Source: Trueperaceae bacterium (GTDB taxonomy: Bacteria > Deinococcota > Deinococci > Deinococcales > Trueperaceae). Taken from it: a DNA stretch of 24,870 nt. The position numbers and the translations under genes were made by a program. Numbering within the stretch: position 1 is the first letter of the stretch; the number at the start of each line of letters is the position of its first letter. Location of the stretch: assembly GCA_007130355.1 (NCBI GenBank), contig SLSQ01000222.1, forward strand, positions 1 through 24,870, given 5' to 3'. This document shows positions 1 to 7,512 of this stretch, in pieces. Under the pieces are notes generated by a model. The model was not told the DNA's origin. It did no database searches and saw only the letters and a list, made by a program, of their open reading frames with translations.

Positions 1-2
1 AC

Positions 3-188
3 CTGGCCGACGAGGGCGTCCTCGCGCACGATCACGCGGCCCGCCTGCGCGCCGCGGTCGGGTTCCGCAACATCGCCGTGCACGCGTACGGGAAGCTCGA
101 CTGGAACGTCGTGCACGCCGTCTCCCACGCCGGGGTCGAGGACCTGCGCGCCTTCGCCGGCGCCATCGCCGCGGCGTACCTGGAGTGA
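3..188 (+). CDS. HepT-like (DUF86) ribonuclease toxin, C-terminal part
   Basis: The reading frame is open from the window edge to a TGA at 186-188, giving the last 61 residues of a protein whose start lies outside the window. It contains RNIAVHAY, which fits the R-x4-H-x-Y active-site motif of HepT/DUF86 toxins (HEPN-type RNases). The flanking sequence (LRAAVGFRN before the motif, GKLDWNVVHAV after it) also fits the family. HepT toxins usually pair with a MNT-type nucleotidyltransferase antitoxin encoded directly upstream, which would be outside this window. The next gene starts 7 bases after this stop, and its ribosome-binding site lies inside this gene's last codons, so the two are probably cotranscribed. 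The family call is fairly firm, but toxin activity is only inferred. Confidence 0.8.
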   Translation: MADEGVLAHDHAARLRAAVGFRNIAVHAYGKLDWNVVHAVSHAGVEDLRAFAGAIAAAYLE

Positions 189-195
189 CCCCGCC

Positions 196-1251
196 GTGCC
201 CCGCAACCCGGCCCGCCTTTACCGTGCCCTCCTGAGCCGCGCCGGCGACGCGCTCAGCACGCCCGACGACGCCGCGACCCGCAGCGCGCTCTACCGCCTG
301 CTGCGCACGCCTCCGGAGCGCGACCCGCCCGAACTGACGGCCGTCCTGAAGGAACTGGACCTGGGCCGCTCGTACGCCCGCAACCACCTGCTCTCCCTCG
401 GCGCCTGGCCGGACGACGTGGCGCGCGAGGTCGAGGAGGGCCTGCCCCTCCGGGTCGGCCGACGGCTCGCGCGGCTGAGCGAAGAGGAACGGAACGCCGT
501 GCGGGTCGACGCGCGCAGCGATCGCGACGGCACCTGGGGCCAACGCGTCGCCCGCGCGATCGAGCGGCGCCGCGTCCTCGCCGCCGCGCCCGCCAAGACG
601 GCGCCCGACGGCTGGCTGCCGCCCTCCGAGACGCCGGACCTCTCCCCCGCCCCTCCGGGCGAGGCGTGGCGCTTTCCGGTGGTCGCCGAGCGGGAGCGCC
701 GGGCGGAGGCGTTGCACGCGGCACTGGTGGGCGCGATCCTGGCGCGCTGGGCGGAGCCGGGCGACGCCGTGGTCGACCTCACCGCCGGAACCGGCACGGT
801 CGGCCTGGTGGCGCACGCGCGCGGCCTGCGCTGCTGGTCCAGCGACGTGACGCCCGGCGCGCCGTTCGTGCACCGGATGGACGCGACCGACGTGCGGTTC
901 GGGCGGGGCCTGACGCCCGGCTGCGCCGAGCTCGTGTTCCTCCACCCGCCCACGTACTACGCCTGGGTGCGGGACCGCCCGGCCGGAAGCGTCGAGGGGC
1001 GCGAGGGGTACGCCGCGCTGGTGGCCGAGATGATCGTGCACGCGGTGCCGGTGGTGCGTCCCGGCGGCCTGCTGGTGGTGATCGGCCGTCCGGTCCGCGA
1101 GGGCGGCGTGGTGCACACCGCGATCGGCGAACTGCAGCGCGAGCTGGAAGAGGCCGGCACCACCCTGGTCGGCTACCACCTGGGCGTCGACGAGCGGGGC
1201 AGCGAGGATTGGCACGTGCTGGTGGGGCGGACGGCGCGCGCGGCGGGGTGA
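196..1251 (+). CDS. ParB-like HTH / SAM-dependent DNA methyltransferase-like protein
   Basis: 351 residues from a GTG start, with GGAG at 182-185 as a plausible ribosome-binding site. The C-terminal half (about 160-351) looks like a Rossmann methyltransferase. It has motif I DLTAGTG at 194-200, an acidic strand end SSD near 217, HPPTYY at 250-255 in the position of the (D/N/S/H)PPY motif of N4/N6 DNA methylases, and VVRPGGLLVVIG further on. The N-terminal part (about 50-105) resembles the helix-turn-helix region of ParB/KorB proteins: DLGRSYARNHLLSLGAWPDDV, then a GLPLRVGRRLARLSEEER-like helix. The likely role is sequence-specific DNA modification, with the N-terminal part choosing the site, but this is inferred. 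No restriction endonuclease is visible nearby. It sits right behind the HepT-like gene, suggesting a defence or toxin-antitoxin context. An RNA or protein methyltransferase cannot be excluded. Confidence 0.7.
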   Translation: MPRNPARLYRALLSRAGDALSTPDDAATRSALYRLLRTPPERDPPELTAVLKELDLGRSYARNHLLSLGAWPDDVAREVEEGLPLRVGRRLARLSEEERNAVRVDARSDRDGTWGQRVARAIERRRVLAAAPAKTAPDGWLPPSETPDLSPAPPGEAWRFPVVAERERRAEALHAALVGAILARWAEPGDAVVDLTAGTGTVGLVAHARGLRCWSSDVTPGAPFVHRMDATDVRFGRGLTPGCAELVFLHPPTYYAWVRDRPAGSVEGREGYAALVAEMIVHAVPVVRPGGLLVVIGRPVREGGVVHTAIGELQRELEEAGTTLVGYHLGVDERGSEDWHVLVGRTARAAG

Positions 1252-1263
1252 GCGTGGAGGCGC

Positions 1264-1269
1264 TACGAT
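1264..1269 (+). promoter_or_regulatory. possible -10 box for the alcohol dehydrogenase gene
   Basis: TACGAT lies 65 bases before the ATG in the 83-base gap after the methyltransferase gene. I see no good -35 element, so this is a weak candidate. Confidence 0.2.
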
Positions 1270-1334
1270 CCGGGCGGGAGGACCGAACGACCGACCCCGA
1301 GGCCCCCACCCCGACGACGCGAGGAGCCCACCCG

Positions 1335-2450
1335 ATGCCGCGACCCGCACCCACCGAACTCCCCACCACCATGCGCGCCGCCCGCATCCTGGGCCCGCAC
1401 CGGACCGAGGTCGCCACCGTGCCGGTCCCCACGCCGGGTCCGGACGAGGTGCTGATCCGCGTGCGGCGGGCGGGCGTGTGCGGCACCGACCTGCACATCC
1501 TGCACGGCGACTACGCGCTGGCGCGGTTCCCGATGACGCCGGGGCACGAATTCGCGGGCACCGTCGCGGCGGTCGGGGACGAGGTGCGCGGCGTCGCGGT
1601 CGGCGACGCGGTGACGGCCGATCCGAACGTGCCCTGCCTGGTCTGCCCCGAGTGCCGCCGGGGCGCGTGGAACCAGTGCCACGACCTGTCGGTGGTGGGC
1701 GTGACGCGCGACGGCGCGTTCGCGCCGTTCGTGGCGGTGCCGGAGCGGGTGGTGGTCGGCACGGACGGGCTGTCGGCGGCGGCGGGCGCGATGGTCGAGC
1801 CGCTGGCGTGCGTCGCCTGGGGCCTGCGGCGCGTGCGGGTCCGGCCGGGCGACGACGCGCTGGTGTTCGGCGCCGGGCCGATGGGGTGCCTGCTGCTGCA
1901 GGCGGTCCGCGCGGCCGGCGCGGCGCGGGTGGTGGTGGTCGATCCGGTGCGCGGGCGACGCGACGCCGCCGCCGAGCTTGGGGGCGACCTGACCATCACC
2001 CCCGAGGACACGGACCGCCTGGCGTCGTTCGCGCCGCTCGGGTTCGACCTGGTGGCCGACGCGACCGGCGTGCCGCGGGTGGTCGAGGACGCGGTCCGGT
2101 ACGCCCGGCCGGGCGGCACCTTATGGGTGTTCGGCGTCGCGCCGGAAGAGGCGCGCGTGCGCTTGTCGCCGTTCGAGCTGTTCCGGCGCGACCTGTCGGT
2201 GGTCGGCTCGTTCGCCGTGAACGGCACCGTCCCGCAAGCGGTGGCGATGATCCGCGGCGGCTCGGTCCGGGTCGAGCCGCTCGTCTCGCACGTCCTGCCG
2301 ATCGAGCGGTTCGCGGAGGGTCTGGAGCTGGCGGAGTCCGATCCGCACCGGATGAAGGTGCAGTTCGCGTTCGGCGCCGACGCGGCCGGCGACGCGATCG
2401 ATCGCGCAGCCGATCGCGCGGCCGACGGCGCAGCGCCCGCGGGCGGCTGA
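1335..2450 (+). CDS. zinc-dependent medium-chain alcohol/polyol dehydrogenase
   Basis: 371 residues. It oxidises an alcohol or polyol with NAD(P), as a member of the medium-chain dehydrogenase family close to sorbitol, threonine and arabitol dehydrogenases. The catalytic zinc ligands are visible as C49 (GVCGTD) and H71-E72 (GHEFAG). The structural zinc site is a clean C101-x2-C104-x2-C107-x7-C115. The nucleotide-binding loop is GAGPMG at 179-184. The ATG at 1335 is chosen because GAGGAG lies 8 bases upstream; a second ATG at 1371 has no such site. The last 20 residues are a low-complexity tail of repeated DRAAD units, encoded by GATCG-rich repeats, which goes beyond the usual end of the family. 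The gene follows the methyltransferase but has no evident functional tie to it. The exact substrate cannot be read from the sequence. Confidence 0.9.
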   Translation: MPRPAPTELPTTMRAARILGPHRTEVATVPVPTPGPDEVLIRVRRAGVCGTDLHILHGDYALARFPMTPGHEFAGTVAAVGDEVRGVAVGDAVTADPNVPCLVCPECRRGAWNQCHDLSVVGVTRDGAFAPFVAVPERVVVGTDGLSAAAGAMVEPLACVAWGLRRVRVRPGDDALVFGAGPMGCLLLQAVRAAGAARVVVVDPVRGRRDAAAELGGDLTITPEDTDRLASFAPLGFDLVADATGVPRVVEDAVRYARPGGTLWVFGVAPEEARVRLSPFELFRRDLSVVGSFAVNGTVPQAVAMIRGGSVRVEPLVSHVLPIERFAEGLELAESDPHRMKVQFAFGADAAGDAIDRAADRAADGAAPAGG

Positions 2451-2493
2451 GCCCCGCGGACGGTTGTCCCGCGCGCCGCGAAGCGGCCGTAGT

Positions 2494-3225
2494 TCAGGCC
2501 GGGTCGGCGTTCTTCGCCGCGTCGTCCTTCTGCCCGATCCCTTCGACGTGCGCGTACATCGTCGCCGTACCGACCGCCGTGAACGGGATCACCCACGGAA
2601 GCGCGATGCCGATCGTGACCACGACCAGGAGGCCGAGGCCGGCCGAGAGCAGGAAGAACAGGGCGATCGCGCGCAGGTTCGCGGCGACCATGCCTGCACT
2701 GCGCGTCATGGCGTCGCCGAGCTGAAGTCCGCGGTCGACCAGGTAGAAGCCCGAGAACCCGAGGAACATCGACGCCGCCAGCGACAGCAGCGATCCGAAG
2801 AAGCCCCAGGTGGCGGTGATCACGCCGATCAGACCGATCAGCAAGGTGAGCCCGAAGAAACGGGAGAACAGGTCGAACCGCTCGAACAGCATGCCGAACC
2901 GTATCGGTGCGCCAGCCACGCGCGCTAGGCCGGCGGCATGGAAGCCGCCTTGGAACGGCGCCGCGGCGGCCGCCAGGAACGCGACCAAGACCGCGTCGGC
3001 CCGCGGGTCGAGGATGTCGGCGCCCGGCGGGCTCGGGAAGAACGCCAGCGCGAGCGGCAGGGCGAGGAAGCCGCCGACCCCGGCGAGCAGTGCGACGTAG
3101 AACGCCGCCATCGTCAGGTAGACGCGTTTGCTTCCCGCGATCCGTTCGCGGGCGGTGCGGATCGTCTCGCTCAGGTCCACGCGCCGATCGGAACGCGGCG
3201 CGACGGTGTGCGGGGGTTCGGTCAC
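2494..3225 (-). CDS. hypothetical multi-pass membrane protein
   Basis: 243 residues from a GTG start with a near-perfect AAGGAGG site just upstream. The first 33 residues are hydrophilic, with an arginine-rich stretch next to the membrane. Hydrophobic segments follow at about 36-64, 75-92, 115-155 and 180-220, which would make five or six membrane helices. The C-terminus (GQKDDAAKNADPA) is charged and probably cytoplasmic. No catalytic motif or signal peptide is visible. The C-terminal pattern, a hydrophobic segment ending in WVIPFTAVGTATMYAHV, is reminiscent of small DUF975/BPSS1780-type membrane proteins, but I do not recognise the family with confidence. The gene converges on the dehydrogenase gene with only 43 bases between the stops. 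Confidence 0.75.
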   Translation of the reverse strand: MTEPPHTVAPRSDRRVDLSETIRTARERIAGSKRVYLTMAAFYVALLAGVGGFLALPLALAFFPSPPGADILDPRADAVLVAFLAAAAAPFQGGFHAAGLARVAGAPIRFGMLFERFDLFSRFFGLTLLIGLIGVITATWGFFGSLLSLAASMFLGFSGFYLVDRGLQLGDAMTRSAGMVAANLRAIALFFLLSAGLGLLVVVTIGIALPWVIPFTAVGTATMYAHVEGIGQKDDAAKNADPA

Positions 3226-3289
3226 GGGCCCTCCTTACGTTCGCTAGGGACGGTACCCGAGACGGGACGGTCGGACCGACGCACGCGGA

Positions 3290-3308
3290 ACCGGGTACCG
3301 AACCCGGT
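3290..3308. other. short inverted repeat upstream of the membrane-protein gene
   Basis: ACCGGGT at 3290-3296 and ACCCGGT at 3302-3308 form a perfect 7-bp stem with a 5-base loop. It lies 65 bases upstream of the GTG of the membrane-protein gene, in the 209-base gap that separates it from the iclR-type gene. It could be an operator or a small terminator, but there is no T-tract. Confidence 0.3.
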
Positions 3309-3434
3309 CCCCGGGCCGAAACGATCGAGCGTGGGGGACCGCCGTCCTGCCGCGGCCCGCGACATCGCGGAAGCGGCCGTCACCGCCGAACTCGGGAGCG
3401 ACCCCACGGAGGACGGCGGGGACCGACTCGGGAG

Positions 3435-4187
3435 CTAGCGGTACGCCAGCGAGGTGGGAAGGTCCTTGTCGAGCGACTCCAGGGCTTGGACGATCTCCGA
3501 CTTCAGCGCTGGGGTCAGGCGGCTCTTCGGAACGGAGATGCTCACCGCGGCCACCGGCGTTCCCTTCCGGAACAGTGGAGCCGCGAAACAGACCACGCCG
3601 ACGGCGTTCTCTTCGTCGTCCAGGGCCCAGCCGTTGTCGCGCGCTTGGCGCAGGATCCTCTTGAGATGCTCCACGTCGCTCGGGGTCTTCGGCGTCCGTC
3701 GTTCGAGCTTGCCCTGAACGAGCAGCCGCTCCTGCGCTTCGTGCGGGAGGAACGCGGCGATCGCCCTGCCTAGGGCCGTGCAGTAGTAGGCGTCTTGCGC
3801 CCCCGGCCGTACGATCCACCGGAGCGACTTCTCGGTCTCGAGCACATGAAGGTACTGGACGTTCGTCCCTACGAGCACGCCCAAGTTCACGGTTTCCGCG
3901 AAGGCGTGGTACAGGCGCTCCATGCGCGGGAGGACCGCTTCCTTGAGGGCGGAATGGCGCTGGCTGCTGCCGATCTCGGCCAACTTCGGACTGATCGCGT
4001 AGTGACCTTGATCGCTTTCCTGGGTCACGTACTCCGTTCTGACGAGCGTCTGCAGGATTCTGTAGAGGGTGGGCTTGGGAAGACGCGTCCGTTGCGTCAG
4101 CACCTTGAGGGACACCGGGAAGTCGAACTCCGTCAGAGACTCGAGAACGAACAAGCCCTTCTCTATGCTGTTCATGGAAGACTTCAT
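3435..4187 (-). CDS. IclR-family transcriptional regulator
   Basis: 250 residues. The N-terminal winged helix-turn-helix covers about 4-65 (SIEKGLFVLESL, then recognition helix LPKPTLYRILQTL). The C-terminal ligand-sensing domain covers about 80-250, with the family signatures YYCTALGRAIAAF and GWALDDEENAVGVVCFAAPLF. I place the start at the ATG at 4187 because AGAGGG lies 9 bases upstream; the in-frame TTG at 4196 directly abuts that site and is unlikely. The gene lies downstream of the creatininase-family gene on the same strand, 110 bases away. It probably senses an intermediate of the locus 1 pathway and controls the divergent region at 6753-7512. GC content is lower than in the first genes of the window: 38 of 60 bases at 3481-3540, against 48 of 60 at 1921-1980. 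Confidence 0.92.
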   Translation of the reverse strand: MKSSMNSIEKGLFVLESLTEFDFPVSLKVLTQRTRLPKPTLYRILQTLVRTEYVTQESDQGHYAISPKLAEIGSSQRHSALKEAVLPRMERLYHAFAETVNLGVLVGTNVQYLHVLETEKSLRWIVRPGAQDAYYCTALGRAIAAFLPHEAQERLLVQGKLERRTPKTPSDVEHLKRILRQARDNGWALDDEENAVGVVCFAAPLFRKGTPVAAVSISVPKSRLTPALKSEIVQALESLDKDLPTSLAYR

Positions 4188-4297
4188 GCTATCCAACCCT
4201 CTTCGTCACGGAATCACCACAGAGCGTACCCACGCGGACGACGCGGATCGTCTCCGCCCCGTCCGAGGAAGGAGGAGCCGCTCGCTGCGACGTCCGC

Positions 4298-5104
4298 CTA
4301 CGGCTCGGGCTCCTCCCAAACGGACGCTTCGAACAGGTCGGCCTCGGCGACCCGACGCGCCAGGTCCGCCAGCCGGGATACGGCGGATTCGAAGAGTTTC
4401 CTGCCCTTCTCCGTAGAGGCCCGACGCGCGTCCCCCAAGACTCCCGTAGAGTCGGATGAGAAGATCGGGGGGAACACGGCACCCGCCTCGACGAGCACGT
4501 CGTGCCGTAACCTCGGATTCCAGGGCGGACGACGCTCGTCGACGGCGGCCTCGAGACGAACTCCCTCGGGCCGCACATGGAGCAGAACCGATGTCTCGAA
4601 CTCTCCCGCATGACCGACGGTCTTGCGTGAACCTTCGAGCGTTTCCGCGATTTCGGATCGTATCAGATCCCAATAGGAGCAGAAGACGATCGGCATCCCC
4701 TCGGCGGCGAGTTCGTGCGCCATCGCCGAGAGCGGCGCGACGTTTCCGCCGTGGCCGTTGACGAAGATGATCTTGCGGAAGCCGTGCCGGCGTACGCTGA
4801 CGACGACGTCGCGAACGAGGGCCGTGAACGTCTCCATCCGCAGGCTGATGGTACCTGGGTGCATCATATGGTGCGGCGAGAACCCGACGGACGCGATCTT
4901 GGCCACGAGGATCGGCGGTTCCTTCGAGAGTTCCGCGGCCCCCAAGGCGACTCGGGTGGCCGACAGTACGTCCGTGTCCAGCGGCAAGTGCGCCCCGTGT
5001 TGCTCCGTGGCCCCTATGGGGATGACGACGACGGCGCCTGCGTCTCGCGCAGCGGCGATCTCGGGGCTGCGCAGCTCGTTCCAAACGTGAGATCTGAACT
5101 TCAT
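4298..5104 (-). CDS. creatininase-family amidohydrolase (locus 1)
   Basis: 268 residues, typical of the family. These are metal-dependent cytoplasmic enzymes that open cyclic amides or cleave amide bonds; creatininase and the formamide hydrolase of riboflavin/F420 biosynthesis are known members. The metal-binding and catalytic motifs are complete: GATEQHGAHLPLDTD near residue 32 (Glu, His and Asp ligands), NGHGGN, and HAGEFETS supplying the last Glu. The ATG at 5104 is preferred over an in-frame TTG 15 bases upstream; the ribosome-binding site is weak. The gene lies 85 bases downstream of the solute-binding-protein gene, with a strong hairpin between them. Next to a peptide-type importer, it may hydrolyse an imported lactam or cyclic amide. 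It need not act on creatinine, and no creatinase or sarcosine oxidase gene is nearby. Confidence 0.9.
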   Translation of the reverse strand: MKFRSHVWNELRSPEIAAARDAGAVVVIPIGATEQHGAHLPLDTDVLSATRVALGAAELSKEPPILVAKIASVGFSPHHMMHPGTISLRMETFTALVRDVVVSVRRHGFRKIIFVNGHGGNVAPLSAMAHELAAEGMPIVFCSYWDLIRSEIAETLEGSRKTVGHAGEFETSVLLHVRPEGVRLEAAVDERRPPWNPRLRHDVLVEAGAVFPPIFSSDSTGVLGDARRASTEKGRKLFESAVSRLADLARRVAEADLFEASVWEEPEP

Positions 5105-5143
5105 CGCGAGGATTCCCAATCGGTTCGGCGAAGCGGAAGGAAC

Positions 5144-5180
5144 GTGCGTCGCGGGCGCACGAGGACGGCCCGCGACGCAC
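5144..5180 (-). terminator. strong hairpin after the solute-binding-protein gene (attenuator or terminator)
   Basis: A perfect 13-bp inverted repeat, GTGCGTCGCGGGC at 5144-5156 and its complement at 5168-5180, with an 11-base loop. It starts 9 bases after the stop of the solute-binding-protein gene in the minus-strand transcript and is followed by a mildly T-rich run (GTTCCTTCC). It probably stabilises or partly terminates the upstream message, so that the binding protein is made in excess over the creatininase and regulator downstream. Confidence 0.7.
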
Positions 5181-5189
5181 TCGGCGGCC

Positions 5190-6752
5190 TTACTCGGCCA
5201 GAATTCGGACCCTGTTGGACAACTCGTAGAAGTCGGTCATGGTCGCGACGGGCTCGTAGCCCAGGTCCACGTAGGGCTGCCGGGCCAGAACCTTCATGAC
5301 CGTCACCGTCGGGTACACGGCGAGGTCCTCGACCAGCTTCCGTTGGACCTCGGCCAGGATCGTCTCGATTTCGTCCACGTCGGCCGTGTCCGCTGCCTGA
5401 TTCAGCAGATCGGTGACGCCGGTGTAGTGGGAGAAGTTGAGGGCACCGTCCTCGTGGAAGAACTGCGTCAGTACGGAGAGGCCGTCGAAGCCCCCGCCTC
5501 CGAAGAGGGGAAGGGCGTTCTGGTCGTCGCCCTGCAGCTCGTGGAAGGTCGCGTGATCGACCACGCTCAGGTCCATCGTGATGTTCGCCTCGGCCAGCAT
5601 GGCGTGGATGGCCTCGAGCTGCGGACGGTAGTAGCTCGACTCGCTGGTCACCTGCCGCCCCAGGTGCACGCCGTCCGGATACCCAGCTTCCGCGAGCAGT
5701 TCCTGCACGCGCTCCGGGTCGTACGCGTACATGGGCACGCCCTCCGTCGTGGCGAAGAGCCATCCGTCCTCGGGAAGCGGCGAGATCTGCGGCGGGCCGG
5801 CCATGAGGGCCGACAACGCCTCACGGTTGATCGCGTGGGCGATCGCTTCGCGCACCAGCGCGTCGTCGAGCGGTTCCCGCTCGAGGTTGAACATCAGCAG
5901 TCCCGTGAACCCCGGGCCCAACAGGTCCACGATGATTCCGTCGTTCTCCCGGTCCTCGATCCAGAGGGGGTCGGACTCACCGAACGCCATGTCGAGCTCA
6001 CCCTGCTGCAGCGCGAGGTTGCGCGCGGAGAGGCTCGGGACGTACTTGAACTCGATCCGCTCGAGGATCGGTGCGCCGTCGTGGTAGTTCTCGTTGGCCG
6101 CCAGAACGACCTGGTCCTGCGAGCTGTAGCTCTCGAAGACGAACGGTCCGCTTCCGACGGGGTTCGCCGTGAAGCCGTCGTCGCCGAGCTCCTCGAACGC
6201 CGTCCGCGGCACGATCACCTGGCCGTCGCGTTGGCTGGCGAGCTTGATGTCGTAGAGAGGGTCGGGGGTTCTCAACGTCACCTGCACGGTCATGTCGTCG
6301 AGCGCCTCGACCGAGGCGATCCGGGTCCAGACGGGTGCGTCGAGTACGCTCGACCGCTCCGGATCCTGGGCACGCTCGAACGAGTACACGACGTCGTCCG
6401 CGGACAGCTCGCCGTAGTCGCCGTGCCACTGCACGCCAGGCTTCAGGTGGAAGGTCCACACGTCGCCGTCTTCGGAGCTCTCCCACCGCTCCGCCAGGAG
6501 CGGAGCCACGCCAGAAGCGACGTTTCCAGGTTCGACGTACTGGAGCAACCCTTCGAAGATCGCGTACTTGATGGGGGAGTCGGGGAGGAGGAGGGTGGAG
6601 TGCGGATCCAAGGTTCCGATGTCGGAGGCGTTGAGGCCGATGCGGAGCGTCTGGTCGCTCGCCAACTCGTCCTGAGCGATCGCGCTGACGCTCAGGAGCA
6701 GCAGACTCGCCAGGAGCGCGGCGCGGTGGATTCGGGTACGAAGGCGCTTCAC
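5190..6752 (-). CDS. family 5 extracellular solute-binding protein (DppA/OppA type, locus 1)
   Basis: 520 residues from a GTG start with GAGG 6 bases upstream. A Sec signal peptide is clear: MKRLRTRIHR, a hydrophobic core, then AIA-Q at about 26-27. There is no lipobox cysteine, so the protein is probably periplasmic rather than a lipoprotein. The mature part is SBP_bac_5: TLDPHS near the start, the APLLAERWESSEDGDVWTF region, VQWHGDYGELSADDVVYSFERA, NPVGSGPFVFESY, and the VREAIAHAINREALSALM helix. It captures short peptides or related solutes for an ABC importer. Its likely partners are the two divergent permeases at 9124-11044. No ATPase gene is in the window. A 760-base region separates it from the M81 gene. 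Confidence 0.93.
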   Translation of the reverse strand: MKRLRTRIHRAALLASLLLLSVSAIAQDELASDQTLRIGLNASDIGTLDPHSTLLLPDSPIKYAIFEGLLQYVEPGNVASGVAPLLAERWESSEDGDVWTFHLKPGVQWHGDYGELSADDVVYSFERAQDPERSSVLDAPVWTRIASVEALDDMTVQVTLRTPDPLYDIKLASQRDGQVIVPRTAFEELGDDGFTANPVGSGPFVFESYSSQDQVVLAANENYHDGAPILERIEFKYVPSLSARNLALQQGELDMAFGESDPLWIEDRENDGIIVDLLGPGFTGLLMFNLEREPLDDALVREAIAHAINREALSALMAGPPQISPLPEDGWLFATTEGVPMYAYDPERVQELLAEAGYPDGVHLGRQVTSESSYYRPQLEAIHAMLAEANITMDLSVVDHATFHELQGDDQNALPLFGGGGFDGLSVLTQFFHEDGALNFSHYTGVTDLLNQAADTADVDEIETILAEVQRKLVEDLAVYPTVTVMKVLARQPYVDLGYEPVATMTDFYELSNRVRILAE

Positions 6753-7146
6753 GGGTACCTCGCTTCGTTGCGTGAGAAGTCCTGTTCGCTCTGCGGAGAG
6801 AACCTCGAGTGCGGATGCTGGCTGAAGCGGTCCGTCGCCCGCCTGTCCTCGGTCGACGGGGCGCCGTTCCGAACGGTCGCTACGAACGTTCGAGGAGGAC
6901 CGCCTTCAGCGAAGGTTCCAGCGTTCGAACTCCGTCTCTGGTCCAGCCGAATCACCTCACTCGAGCCGCTTGAGCGCTGCGTGGGCGGGCGCCTGGATCG
7001 ATCGTTCCCTGCTACCCGCGACGGTCGCTGGACCTGGGCGAGAGGTGTCTGCCCCTTCGTGCGTTCTCGGGAAGGTGAAGGTCCGACGACACGTGCGCGA
7101 TCGAGGCCTCCCGCAATCGGTACCTGCATTACTTTGCGGCAAGGGC

Positions 7147-7175
7147 ACGCTAGCATGGAACATCCGGTTTGGCAA
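7147..7175 (-). promoter_or_regulatory. candidate promoter for the locus 1 solute-binding-protein gene
   Basis: Read on the minus strand, TTGCCA (7175-7170), a 17-base spacer and TAGCGT (7152-7147), with TGC just before the -10. This resembles the locus 2 promoter TTGCAA-17-TAGCAT. If used, it would give a long leader of roughly 390 bases carrying the GAAC/GTTC palindromes. GGAAC in the spacer could be part of an operator. Confidence 0.45.
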
Positions 7176-7357
7176 GTGAAACGCCTTGTGGACCTCGCGG
7201 CCACACGGGCCCGTTTCCCACGACGGGACGAACGCCCTAGAAGCCGAGTTTCGTCGTTTCTCACGGCACTCTTCGCACCTCCGGCGACGCAGCGTGCGGC
7301 GTCGCCTCCTGGGCGGCCACGTTGTTCCGCATGTCTGAACGTGCGTACCGAATGCTG

Positions 7358-7366
7358 TGCTATCGT
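7358..7366 (+). promoter_or_regulatory. candidate extended -10 for the M81 gene region
   Basis: TGCTATCGT has the TGn extension and three of the first bases of TATAAT. It lies about 150 bases before the M81 start and 6 bases before an ATG of a short frame. No good -35 is visible. The same form, TGCTATCTT, occurs before the SDR gene. Confidence 0.3.
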
Positions 7367-7512
7367 AAGTTTATGCCCCCGTCGAGCGAGAAGGCCGTCA
7401 CGACGTCGAGGCGCCTGCACGACCGTGCTCGGCGATCGCCGGCAGGGGACGTGGGCGCCACGGCTCTTGCCCGGCCGCACGGTCGTCACCAGCCAGCGGG
7501 GCTGGGCGTTCC

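Larger units (their letters stand above)
6753..7512. promoter_or_regulatory. divergent intergenic region with several palindromes
   Basis: 760 bases between the solute-binding-protein gene (minus) and the M81 gene (plus), with no convincing full-length gene. It holds GAAC/GTTC palindromes at 6864-6876 (CCGTTC-C-GAACGG), 6883-6892 (CGAACGTTCG) and 6923-6930 (GTTCGAAC). It also holds one candidate promoter for each direction, listed separately. IclR-family operators are often built of GTTCG/CGAAC-like half sites, so this is the natural place for the IclR protein to act. A short frame at 7373-7516 (47 codons, ATG six bases after TATCGT) overlaps the M81 start by four bases; it may be a leader peptide or a decayed gene. 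Confidence 0.55.

Noticed and set aside
4298..5104. Creatinine utilisation pathway
   Set aside because: The creatininase-family motifs do not define the substrate, and no creatinase, sarcosine oxidase or creatinine deaminase gene is found.
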